Below the pieces are notes generated by a model, which was not told the DNA's origin, ran no database searches, and worked only from the letters and a program-made list of their open reading frames with translations. This document shows, one piece after another, positions 42,621 to 52,063 of a DNA stretch of 64,000 nucleotides. The stretch spans positions 2,889,481 through 2,953,480 of the forward strand of contig NZ_ADVG01000001.1 of the NCBI RefSeq assembly GCF_000178855.1. The letters run 5' to 3'. The stretch's first letter is position 1; each line of letters begins with the position of its first letter. Source of the DNA: Ktedonobacter racemifer DSM 44963 (GTDB taxonomy: Bacteria; Chloroflexota; Ktedonobacteria; Ktedonobacterales; Ktedonobacteraceae). The translations under genes and the position numbers were made by a program.

Positions 42621-43022
42621 CTACTCAATAAAAATCTCGAGACGCTCGCCGTTCTCAAGGTCTTGCAGATCTAAAAGACGTCCGCTCGCTCCACGATCAA
42701 TCGCACTCAATAGATCTTCTACACTGTTGCTTTTGAGCTGTGGCAACACCTGTACGCCAAGGCGCAGGGCCGCCCGCACCAGGCTGACCGGTATCGTCGC
42801 CGTTACATGCACACGCTGTTTACCAGCTTTTGTCTGGGTTCCCAGCGTGGTCGCGCGCACCCGTAGCAGACGATCTCTTCTGTTTGCGAGCAGGCTACGC
42901 GTGTCATGGCGCTCTTGTTCGTCCTCCAGGGCATCAAAGAGTTCGCTGGCCTCCCTGGAACTGAGCTGGCCTGTCTCGACCAGTTGCAGAATTTGCTCCC
43001 GCTCGTCTTTTGTCGCAGCCAT
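42621..43022 (-). CDS. Small SHOCT-like domain protein
   Basis: 133 residues, AAGGGA 7 nt before the ATG. The N-terminal helices (REQILQLVETGQLSSREASELFDAL) form a SHOCT-like/short oligomerisation motif, like the end of the next gene's product. The rest (VRATTLGTQTKAGKQRVHVT, IPVSLVRAALRLGVQVLPQL) is a small alpha/beta unit seen with DUF4097 operons. It lies 4 bp after the DUF2089 gene and 12 bp before the DUF4097-like gene. Probably a regulatory or adaptor partner. Confidence 0.65.
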   Translation of the reverse strand: MAATKDEREQILQLVETGQLSSREASELFDALEDEQERHDTRSLLANRRDRLLRVRATTLGTQTKAGKQRVHVTATIPVSLVRAALRLGVQVLPQLKSNSVEDLLSAIDRGASGRLLDLQDLENGERLEIFIE

Positions 43023-43026
43023 GGCG

Positions 43027-43383
43027 CTATCCCTTCAGCAGGCGCATCGCCTCCTCGACACTGATCTCCTTGGATGCCAGTCGGTCGAGAACAGCCCGGC
43101 GGTCGACGCGCGTCTCCTCTGGGGTTCCACCCAGCGCGGCGACGATCTCATCCAGGCGGCTACGCGCCGTGTTATAGGCCACATTCATTTCAGCGGCCAG
43201 CTTCTGGATGTTCCCCCGGTACTTGACCATAAGCTCCACAAAGTCCAGCTGCTCTCGCGTCAAGCGACCAATCCATCCCAGGCTAAATTGACCCTCAATC
43301 ACAATACCACTCTCGGGGCACTCCAGCCGCGTCACGACCAGTTCATTTCCACTAACGGGATCCCGTGTAATCAATGGATGCAT
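43027..43383 (-). CDS. DUF2089 family protein (putative HTH regulator)
   Basis: 118 residues from the ATG at 43383, GAGGAGAGAG upstream. The family signature is clear: HPLITRDPVSGNELVVTRLE, then IEGQFSLGWIGRLTREQLDF, the helix-turn-helix VKYRGNIQKLAAEMNVAYNT, and a helical tail ending LASKEISVEEAMRLLKG, itself SHOCT-like. DUF2089 proteins are presumed DNA-binding regulators, often upstream of DUF4097/SHOCT genes as here. It heads the operon. Confidence 0.85.
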   Translation of the reverse strand: MHPLITRDPVSGNELVVTRLECPESGIVIEGQFSLGWIGRLTREQLDFVELMVKYRGNIQKLAAEMNVAYNTARSRLDEIVAALGGTPEETRVDRRAVLDRLASKEISVEEAMRLLKG

Positions 43384-43512
43384 ATGCGTTTCTCTCTCCT
43401 CATTTCGCCACGCCCCGACTTGCGCAGGTGCGCTTGCAACCTACTGCCATGGCCTGTCAGAGACATGGAATATAGTTCTTTTTGTGGATCGTACAGATGC
43501 AAATACTTGCTA

Positions 43513-44697
43513 GTGCAATCGTCCAAAAGAAAGTAGGAAAGTAGCCGATATGAGAAGGTATGCAACCCATTTTCATTCGACCACTCACCGAATCCGAGCG
43601 AGCCCATATCGAGGCTCACTTACGCTCCGGCTCAGCCTTTGTGCTACGCCGTTGCCAGATCCTTCTGGCTTCAGCCCGTGGAGAGCGAGCCATCGCCATT
43701 GCGCGGCAGCTGGGCTGCGACGACCAGACAGTGCGCAATGTGATCAAAGACTTCAACGAGCAGGGGCTCGACGTGCTCAAGAAGGAGTCCTGTCGCCCTC
43801 ATCGGCTACGCACCAGCATTGCCGACGAGAATCTGCCAGCCTTGCGCGATCTGCTCCATCGCAGCCCGCGCGATTTTGGGATCGAGCGCAATCTCTGGTC
43901 TCTCCCACTGGTGGCGCAAATCTGCTTGTCACAAGGACTCGTAGCTGCCCCGACCACTGCTGCCAGTGTCCGCCGCGCGCTCAAGCGCTTGGGCGTCAGT
44001 TGGAAACGAGCCAAGCACTGGATTACCAGCCCCGATCCGCAGTATGCACGAAAAAAAAGGCTCGTGACCGCTTGATCGCGTACGCTCAACCCCGCTCTGA
44101 TTGGGCCATTGGCTTCCTCGACGAGGTCTGGTGGAGCCGATTTGCTCTTCCACGCCTTCACACCTGGCAAGATCCAGAGTACCCAGTCCGTTTGGTTGAG
44201 CAATCCTGGCAAAAGAATGACCCTGACCCAAAAGCATTGGCGTGCTATGGGGTTCTCTGGCAAAACGGAACCACGGAGGAACCCGTGCGAGAGCAGATGT
44301 GGCTTCGTTTTGTCACAGGACGCCCGGTGAGTGAGATCACCATCCAGTTTCTGGACTGGTGTTGTCAGCAATTGGCCGCACAAGGCAAACGTCAGTGGCT
44401 CCTCATCTGGGACAACGCCTCCTGGCATGTGAGTAAGATGGTGCGCACCTGGATCAGAAAACACAACCTCGCTGTCAAACAAACGGACGAAGGGGTACGG
44501 ATTTTGCCTTTCCAACTGCCCACCAAAAGTCCCTGGCTCAATCCAATTGAGCCCAAGTGGGTGCATGGCAAACGCAATGTGGCCGAAACCAATGGGCTGC
44601 TTTCGGCTCACCACCTCGCTGAGCGAGTCTGTGCCTATTATGGGTGTGCATATGAGCCACATTTATCTCTTCCCGAAAAGGTTTCGTAATCTTGCAC
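43513..44697 (+). mobile_element. IS630-family insertion sequence
   Basis: Flanked by TA at 43511-43512 and 44698-44699, as expected for IS630 target duplication. The ends begin GTGCAA and end TTGCAC (short terminal inverted repeat). It carries one transposase in two frames and is 1185 bp, typical for the family. It lies upstream of the DUF2089 operon. Confidence 0.82.
43560..44689 (+). CDS. IS630 transposase, read by -1 frameshift at A8
   Basis: The upstream frame (43560-44075) gives the helix-turn-helix region (RPLTESERAHIEAHL; ARGERAIAIARQLGCDDQTV). A run of eight A at 44051-44058 (frame: A AAA AAA, then AGG) precedes the stop. A -1 shift continues as KKKARDRLIAY in the frame ending at 44689, which has the DDE residues: Asp in GFLDEVWWS, Asp in LLIWDNASWH, Glu in SPWLNPIEPKWVHGKR. 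Slippage at A-runs is common in IS630 transposases. About 376 residues in total. Confidence 0.82.
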
Positions 44698-44782
44698 TAG
44701 CTCAGTGTTTACACTGCCAGACCGCTTGTGTTGAGACGATAAGGGCGGGAGTAATGCTCTCGACCATCAGGGTTTTCTCGCC

Positions 44783-44998
44783 TTAGCGCAAGAAGAGTTC
44801 GTAGCTTCTGACCGTTCCCATGGCCTCCATCTTGCGACCCAGGGCGGCGACACGGCGCCCCATCCCGGCAATGGTACGCCGACCCATACCTGGATCACGC
44901 AGGCGTGCCACGGCATCGCTATAGCAACACTGCTCCGCCATCGCCTGTAGTTCCTGATACCGCAACGCCATCATCTCTTCTGGTCTCTGCATACCCAT
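44783..44998 (-). CDS. Small hypothetical protein
   Basis: About 71 residues from the ATG at 44998, with AAAGGA about 10 nt upstream. The sequence is Met- and Arg-rich and helical (RYQELQAMAEQCCYSDAVAR; GRRTIAGMGRRVAALGRKME). It does not match any family I recognise. The good ribosome site and the divergent promoter spacing from the permease gene support it being real. Confidence 0.45.
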   Translation of the reverse strand: MGMQRPEEMMALRYQELQAMAEQCCYSDAVARLRDPGMGRRTIAGMGRRVAALGRKMEAMGTVRSYELFLR

Positions 44999-45007
44999 CA
45001 CTAGCAC

Positions 45008-45306
45008 ATCCTTTCCTTGTAACTAACGAATATTTGCACTTGACTAGAATTTTCTATTAACCACATGGCAATAATACCATCCAATAACAATAAATGTCAA
45101 TATATTTGGCAATTAAAATCAAGACACTGACAATATTCGTTCAAAACAGGGCTATTTTTTACAGTCTGGCATTGCCCGGTGCTATTTCAATCGAGAGGGA
45201 AAGAAACAGGTCTTCCCATCGTGAGCATTGTAGCGAAAAATTCGTATACATAAGAGAATGCATCTATGAATCAGGATAGACAACTTGTAAGGCGAAGGAC
45301 ATCGAG
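45008..45306. other. AT-rich divergent promoter region
   Basis: About 300 bp between the small protein (minus) and the first permease (plus). AACGAATATT at 45023-45033 and its inverse near 45133-45142 form a spaced 10-bp inverted repeat that could be operator half-sites. No coding signal. Confidence 0.4.
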
Positions 45307-48300
45307 ATGACGACACTTACCAGGCCACACCTCATGACGGCACGCTCTAGACAGTCTGAGCTTCTTTCTATGATTACTCTGGCGCTATGGCGTCTGCGCC
45401 ACAGCGCCTTTATGCTCTTTATGACCGGCCTGGGTACAGTGTGCGCGGTCATGATCATCTGCGCCCTCCCTGTCCTTCAAGTCGTTACGACGACTGCGGC
45501 TCTGCGCGACCTGCTACGCGCCACACCTTCAAATTCAGAGCTTATGGTCCAGGTCAGTTCCAGAACCCTTGCCAGCGCCAGGTACGCCCAACAAAGCCAG
45601 CAGTTGGGGCAGCCCTTCACGCAACAGATGACCCCTTATTTAACCAGCGCTCCCCCACAAGCAACTTTACAAGTTCTCAATTTGCCTGTTATCTCGCCTC
45701 TTCCTATTTCTCATGTCGCTACGTTTACTCTTATGGGCGTCAACGTACCAGAGGCATCTTCCCATCTAAAAGTGCTCCAGGGGCGCCTCCCCCAGGAAAA
45801 CACGTCCGGGCCTCTCGAAATCGCGCTTTCACAAGAGACGGCACACGAACTGACCAAAGAGCCACTGCATATCGGAAGCCTCTTCAGCACAAACCTCAGT
45901 AGTAGATTGGACAGTAGCTCAGATCCCACAAAGTATACGCCGCGAGCTCTACAATTTCGTCTCGTTGGCATCTTTCAAACAATTGAGAACGATCCCTACT
46001 GGCATGGAGATACGCTCGATCCTACCGCGGAAGGTGATCCGCCTAAGAATATCCATTATCCCTTACTGCTCTCGCTCCCGGCCCTCCTTAAGCAGGCCGA
46101 TCGGCTGGCTACACACGAGGTTCCAGGCTCTCAGATCATCTTAGAGAAACCATTTTCCCTCTACTGGTACCGGCATTTCGATATCGCCAGGATCTCAGTG
46201 TTACAATTCTCCGACCTGGAGCAACGGCTACATCTCTTGCAGGCCATCTACGCTAATAAATTTGGTAGCAATGCCAATAATCAGGCCCTGGATATCTCCA
46301 ACATTTTTCTGGGCGGGGCCGCGATCTCCTATTACAATCAGCCCGGCATTCTAGAGCGCTTACAAAATCGCCTCTCGGTCTCCAATATTCCGATATTCCT
46401 TATCTCAGGTGCGATTGCGGCTCTCGTACTCTACTTTGTGGCAATTATGACCTCTCTGCTTGTTGGGCATCAAGCCAACACAATTACGATGCTGCGCAGT
46501 CGGGGAGCCAGCGGGCGCCAGGTCTTTCTGACCCTGGCCACGCAATGCCTGATCCTGGCCCTGCTGGCCTTACTGCTGGGTCCCTTGCTCGCCCTGGCCC
46601 TGGTCGCGTTCTTTGTTCCACGCCTCCTGCCCACTTCAACACTGGATGCGCTCAATGTGCTCTGGCCCAATCCCTTGCCCGTGCTCGCCCTTACCCCGGC
46701 CTATGCGCTTGGGGCCATATTCATCAGCCTCATCATTATGTTTTTCGCCCTCCAGCAAGCCCTACACAGCAATATTCTTGATCAGCGCCGCCAGGCAGCG
46801 CGTGCCTCACAGACACCGCTCTGGCAGCGCTTCTACCTGGATGTCATCCTCCTGGTGGTCTCACTTGTGGCCTATATCCTGGTGCTCTATACCTCTAGTT
46901 TCCCGGGTCTGCTCGACATTGGCACCTACCTGCTGGTAATTTCACCGCTACGCATCCTGGTGCCCATCTTCCTGGTTATTGCGCTGATGCTGCTCTTTTT
47001 GCGTCTCTTCCCGCTTCTCCTCAAGTTGGTGGCACACCTGGCTCAGCGGGGGAACTCAGCAGCGCCCATGCTAGCTTTTGCCCAGATGACGCGCTCACCG
47101 CAACGGGCCTTGCAGATGATCCTGCTCCTCTCCCTGGCCTGTGCCTTCGCTTTTATGTCGCTAATCTTTGCCACAACCCAGGATACACACCTAACCGATG
47201 TCACTAACTATCAGACGATGTCAGACTTCTCCGCCCAGATCTCCGACCTCGGCGAAGAGCCGCTGCGAGATACCTATGCTCGCTACCGCTCACTTCCTGG
47301 CGTCACCTCGCTCTCCATCGGCTATGTCAATGACGGAACCCTCACTGGCGAGACCCCCGGTCGCCTCTTCGCAATCGATAGCCAGACCTTTGCGCAAACC
47401 ACACTCTGGCAATCGTCCAATTCTAGCAAGTCGCTGTCAGTTCTTATGCATGAATTAGCCGAGAAGAGCGCAAAAGCAAACTTCAAAGATGGCATTCCTG
47501 CCATTGTTGATGCCTCAACGTTGAATAATCTTAACTTGCATGTCGGCAGTACCTTCAGTATCAATGGGGCCTCGCTCGGCGATCAAACACTACACCTCGT
47601 CATTATTGATAGCGTCGACCATATCCAGTCGCTTAACAATAGCACCGATGCCGCCTTTAACCTCAGTAATCCTCTACCCAGCGGCGTCTTGATTGACTAT
47701 GAGACAATGAACCGCTACCAGGTACAGGACGGTGGACAGATCACGACCCCTAATATGATCTGGATGCGCTCCCAGGACTCAAGCACAGCCCTTAAGGCGC
47801 TCCGCAATGCCTTGAGCGATCCCATGTTATCGCTGGTCAACATCGAGGATCGGCGCACGATGATCGATTCCCTGCACCAGGATCCTCAGACGCTGGAGTT
47901 GCTGGGACTCATTCTGATTGGAACGGTCACAGCTTTTGTTCTCGCGCTTTTCGGCAATTTTGTCGCGGCCTGGCAGAGCGCACGCTCTCGCCTGACCCAC
48001 TTCGCGGTTCTCCGCGCGCTAGGCACCGACGCCTGCCAGGTTGCCCAGGTGCTCTTCTGGGAGCAATGCACGATCTACGGCACCGCGCTGGTGCTGGGCA
48101 TATTCTTCGCGGCGGTCCTGGCACTGCTGGTCGTGCCCAACCTTGTCTTTACCACGACTCCCGTGAGTGGCGAGAATACCTATCTAGGGGGGCCGAGTTT
48201 TACGCGCTCCAGTATATTGTGCCAACACACATCATCTATCCCTCCTCGCTCTGGCTAGCGCTGGGCCTCTTCATTGCCATCTGCGTACTCGCAATCCTGA

Positions 48301-48362
48301 TGATGATTCGCCTGGTGCTACGTCCAACCCTCTCCCACATGCTCCGCTTGAACGAAGATTAA
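45307..48362 (+). pseudogene. MacB/FtsX-type ABC permease 1, frameshifted near the 3' end
   Basis: About 1018 residues if the frame is restored. GAAGGA precedes the ATG. Architecture: N-terminal helix (about 42-60), a periplasmic MacB-like domain, FtsX helices (about 370-470 including MTSLLVGHQANTITMLRSRG), further helices, a second outer domain and FtsX helices at the end. At 48187-48192 a run of six G breaks the frame; with seven the sequence runs on as GAEFYALQYIVPTHIIYPSS to MLRLNED, matching the ends of permeases 2 and 3. As written the protein loses its last helix. True mutation or homopolymer error cannot be told apart. Confidence 0.85.
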
Positions 48363-48365
48363 AGC

Positions 48366-48417
48366 AAGAAGCTAGAGTAACGCCAGGCGGCAAGCCTGGT
48401 GTTACTCTAGCTTCTTT
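48366..48417 (+). terminator. Hairpin after permease 1
   Basis: Arms of about 23 bp (AAGAAGCTAGAGTAACGCCA...) with one G-T pair and loop GGCAA, ending in CTTCTTTT. Terminator-like; it could separate permease 1 from permease 2. Confidence 0.65.
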
Positions 48418-48541
48418 TAACCGAAAGTTTTTTTTTGCTTGTCGTGAGATTTTTATGGGACAGGACGTACTTATTTATGACTCCTGGCGTTCAGGTACTG
48501 CCGCCTACGACTCCTGATTGCAAGCCAGCCATCAACCTCTA

Positions 48542-48610
48542 AGATCTTATTCCGAAACCCAACGCCACTTGCGTGTCTAGCGCTTCGCGCTCAGGGTGTT
48601 CGGATAGGAA
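48542..48610 (-). repeat. REP-like dispersed repeat, copy C
   Basis: Third copy of the element at 10857 and 14664, in opposite orientation, in the gap between permeases 1 and 2. Confidence 0.7.
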
Positions 48611-48633
48611 GTACTAGATAAAGGAACTGCTCG

Positions 48634-51600
48634 ATGTCCAGTATTACTCATGCACCGCCTCGTTTGAGTAGCCGCACGCTAACGCCGCCAACCGTAACGT
48701 TGGCGCTCTGGAGTCTCAGCCGCACCTGGTTCCTCCTCCTCATTATTGCGCTCGGGCTCATCTCGGCCATCGCAGTTGCCTGCACCATTCCACTCTATTC
48801 AACTGTAACGACAACCGCTGGCCTGCGTGGCATCCTCAGTACAACGGTGAATACACCCGAGGTAAGTCTGGGGCTCAGTCCAGCGGGCTTCTCTAGCAAG
48901 ACTCTACAGGCGAACTATAAGGTACTCGATCCCTTGATGCGCCAGCACCTTGGCCCTTATATGTCAGATCAGCCGTCACTGATGTTCTCTTCAAACAGTA
49001 TCTATGTTGCCTCGCCCAAACTCCCTGCCGGCAACTCCTATGAATTAACTAACTATACCGCCTCATTTCCTCGAGATGGGAAGCATCTGCACTTGCTCTC
49101 AGGCCGCTTCCCCAATGTACATAGTAAAGAGTATGAGATTATTCTGACAGCGGATACTGCCAGCATTAACAAACTTGCCGTTGGTTCATCCCTGACCCTG
49201 ACCACAACGGTTATGGATGCCCCCTTTGAGGAAGTGTCGCAAAATGTCTCAACGCCTGAAGACCTCCAGGCTCAAATCAAAAAGCATACATACACACTAA
49301 ACTTTCCCGCGCGCGTGGTCGGGATCTTTGCGGTCCCTGAGACAGAACGCGCCTACTGGCATCAAAACGACTTCACGCCAGATGTACATTCCGTAGGCGC
49401 TCGCGATATTCCCGTCTATAAGTTCCTGGGCGCCAATGAACTCCTGCTCGCCCCCTATGATCAGTTCGCACAGGCGCACCATATCGACCAGGTCTATTCC
49501 TATGTCTCCTTCTTCTATAATCAAAGTGCCGCGTATCTAGAGCATATCACCACTTCCTCAGTACCTGACGAAACGTGGATCTACCGCGCCGATCCCCAGA
49601 GAGTCGATTTCACCCAGTTTGACAGCTTCTCAAGTAATATTTCAGGACTGCAATCCGATATGACGCGCCAGCATGGCGACCTGCTTTCACGGCACGATAC
49701 CTATACCAATCCCTTCAGTGCCGATTCTCAAGGAAGCTCCTCCATACCCAATGTCAACTCCATGTTTATGACCAGCGCGCTCTTCAGTAGTCAGGATGCG
49801 CCCGGTGTGGTCGATCAGTACCATAATCGCCTCTCGGTCGTGCAGCTTCCCGTGGCGATCATCTCGGCGCAGATCATTGCCCTGATCCTGTTCTTCATTA
49901 GCATGATGTCGGGACTGCTAATCGAGCGCCAGCGCGATACCATCGCGATCCTACGCAGCCGGGGAGCCAGTGGGGGACAGGTCTATGTCGCTTTGTTAAC
50001 TCAGGGCTTCTGGCTCTGCATTCTCGCGCTGCTTATTGGTCCAATCCTGGCGATGATCGCAGCTTACTTCCTGGCACGTAGTCAGCTCGCCAGTACCGAT
50101 TTGAGCGCCCTGCTTGTGCTTTCCCAGCGCCAGCGGGAGGTGCTCCAACTGATCGCCCCTTACGCGCTGCTTGTGGCCCTGGTCTCGTTTCTCACCCTGG
50201 CAATCGCGCTCTATGGCACCAGAAACATGGATGTCCTGGCGACGCGCCGTGAGTCCTCTCGCTCCACGCGCCGGGGACTGATTCAGCGGCTGCACCTGGA
50301 TATTGTGGCCGCGATTGTGGCGCTCTGTGGCTTTGGGGTTTCGACCTACCTGAGCGGCTTGAATAGCCTGCTCGATGTCCGTACCAGGTCCCTTATTGCA
50401 ACGCCCCTCTCGCTTGCAGCCCCGCTCTTCCTGATCATCGCCGCGGTCCTGCTCTTCTTCCGCTTCTACCCGGCTCTGCTCAACCTGGCTGCTCGCCTGG
50501 CAGGGCGGGGGAAAAGCGCGTCTTCGATGCTGGCCCTGGCTCAGATCTCGCGCGCGCCCGGACAGAGCGTGCGCATGATTCTCTTGCTCGCGCTGGCTCT
50601 GGCCTTCACCATCTTTACCAGCGTCTTCACGGCGACGCAGAATCAGCACGCCCAGAGCCTGGCGAGCTATGAGGCAGGTGCGGACTTTAGTGGCCCCCTC
50701 CCAGTACATGGCACCTATATCCCACCACAACAGATGCTGCAAAAGGAGTACACAAAGCTTCCGGGTGTAAGCGCCGCCAGCATCGGTTTCGCGGGTCCAG
50801 CCGCGATTAATACCGCTAATAACAGCGGCCCCACCTCGCTTTTTCAGGTACGCGCAGTCGATACCAGCACCTTTGCCGTGACCGCCTACTGGCCCGATCA
50901 ACCACAGCTCGCGACCATGATGCAGCAGCTACGCTCGCCTCATGGACCACAAGGAGCCGTTCCGGCCTACGTTGACCAGTTGGCATGGGATCGGCTGAAT
51001 CTCCATATGGGTTCTGTCTTTACGATTCAAGTCAGCAACCTGGATATTGCTGACCTGAAATGCGTGGTTGTGGGCAAGGTAGAGCACCTTCCGACTGTCA
51101 ATGATAGTACACAGGGAGGTCTGCCCAACGAGACGCAGCCTTCAGCGGGCGTCATCGTCGATTATCAAACCTACCTGAAGGCCTATCAGCAAGAGGCGCA
51201 GGACAGCGGCTTTACCAGTGGAAGCAAGCCCCTGGCCCCGAATTACTTCTGGCTACACACTACCGATAACGCCACCCAGCTCGCCAATTTGCGCGGCTCT
51301 CTGCGTGATCGCCTGGGCTCGCAACAGTATACGCAAGGCGTCTATGACCGGCGTGCGATCTTCAATAGCTTGCGCACCGATCCCCTGAGCCTCAACCTGC
51401 TGGGCATCCTGGAGGTGGGCACCATTATCGCACTCCTGCTGGCCATCGTAGGTGACCTGCTCGCCTCCCTGTTGAGCGTACGTCCACGCCTGGCAAACTT
51501 CGCCGTCTTACGCGCCCTGGGAACCTCGCCGGGGCAGGTCGCCAGTGTGCTTGGTTGGGAGTTAAGCCTGATCTACACAACAGGTGTGCTTCTGGGGATT

Positions 51601-51861
51601 CTAGCGGGTATGCTGCTCTCGCTTACCCTGGTCCCCAACCTGGTTTTTAGCGGTGTGCCGAATATCGGCATCCTGAGCACCCTCTCACTGCCAGACTTTT
51701 ACGCGTTGCAGCAGATCATTCCAGTGCAGCCAATCTTTCCTTCGACGCTCTTTCTAGCCTTTGGTGTGCTCGTGATTTTCTTTTTCGTCGCACTCGGCCT
51801 GATGATCCGCACGGTATCGCGCCCCTCCATGGGACAGGTCCTGCGCCTGAACCAGGACTGA
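48634..51861 (+). CDS. MacB/FtsX-type ABC permease 2
   Basis: 1075 residues, AAAGGA 8 nt before the ATG. An N-terminal helix (LLLIIALGLISAIAVACTI) leads to a large extracytoplasmic domain, then FtsX helices with SMMSGLLIERQRDTIAILRS (about 435), about six membrane helices in the middle, a second extracytoplasmic domain and three helices ending in MGQVLRLNQD. The 10-helix MacB/LolC-like plan fits a permease that couples ATP hydrolysis to movement in the extracytoplasmic domain rather than transport through a pore. It belongs with permeases 1 and 3 and two ATPases. Confidence 0.88.
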   Translation: MSSITHAPPRLSSRTLTPPTVTLALWSLSRTWFLLLIIALGLISAIAVACTIPLYSTVTTTAGLRGILSTTVNTPEVSLGLSPAGFSSKTLQANYKVLDPLMRQHLGPYMSDQPSLMFSSNSIYVASPKLPAGNSYELTNYTASFPRDGKHLHLLSGRFPNVHSKEYEIILTADTASINKLAVGSSLTLTTTVMDAPFEEVSQNVSTPEDLQAQIKKHTYTLNFPARVVGIFAVPETERAYWHQNDFTPDVHSVGARDIPVYKFLGANELLLAPYDQFAQAHHIDQVYSYVSFFYNQSAAYLEHITTSSVPDETWIYRADPQRVDFTQFDSFSSNISGLQSDMTRQHGDLLSRHDTYTNPFSADSQGSSSIPNVNSMFMTSALFSSQDAPGVVDQYHNRLSVVQLPVAIISAQIIALILFFISMMSGLLIERQRDTIAILRSRGASGGQVYVALLTQGFWLCILALLIGPILAMIAAYFLARSQLASTDLSALLVLSQRQREVLQLIAPYALLVALVSFLTLAIALYGTRNMDVLATRRESSRSTRRGLIQRLHLDIVAAIVALCGFGVSTYLSGLNSLLDVRTRSLIATPLSLAAPLFLIIAAVLLFFRFYPALLNLAARLAGRGKSASSMLALAQISRAPGQSVRMILLLALALAFTIFTSVFTATQNQHAQSLASYEAGADFSGPLPVHGTYIPPQQMLQKEYTKLPGVSAASIGFAGPAAINTANNSGPTSLFQVRAVDTSTFAVTAYWPDQPQLATMMQQLRSPHGPQGAVPAYVDQLAWDRLNLHMGSVFTIQVSNLDIADLKCVVVGKVEHLPTVNDSTQGGLPNETQPSAGVIVDYQTYLKAYQQEAQDSGFTSGSKPLAPNYFWLHTTDNATQLANLRGSLRDRLGSQQYTQGVYDRRAIFNSLRTDPLSLNLLGILEVGTIIALLLAIVGDLLASLLSVRPRLANFAVLRALGTSPGQVASVLGWELSLIYTTGVLLGILAGMLLSLTLVPNLVFSGVPNIGILSTLSLPDFYALQQIIPVQPIFPSTLFLAFGVLVIFFFVALGLMIRTVSRPSMGQVLRLNQD

Positions 51862-51865
51862 GCGA

Positions 51866-52019
51866 ACGGGGTCCAGGGGCAGAGCCTCTGGCGGGGTTTG
51901 AGGCTTCCTTTCCGCTCACTTGAGCCGACAGGCTAGGTGCACAGCACCGTTAGTGAGCGGAATGAGAAACCAGTCCCCAAATTCCTTTCCCCCCTTGCCG
52001 CCGCAGGCGGCAGAAAACA
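51866..52019. repeat. Spacer with GC-rich repeat and dispersed repeat copy 2
   Basis: 51866-51905 resembles the GC-rich spacer near 4830. 51969-52019 is the inverted copy of the 39283 repeat (CAGTCCCC...GCCGCCGCAGGCGGCAG). The frame of permease 3 is open through here but carries no recognisable protein. Confidence 0.5.
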
Positions 52020-52063
52020 GGAGGGGAGATCAATATCATACACTGAACATAAAGGATATATTT

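Noticed and set aside
43550..44689. A single 379-codon ORF as the complete IS630 transposase
   Set aside because: Its first half is out of frame with the HTH region, which lies in the 43560 frame; the true protein uses both frames.
49996..50901. Minus-strand ORF of 301 codons
   Set aside because: Antisense to permease 2; Gln/Arg/Gly-rich, no motif, no ribosome site.
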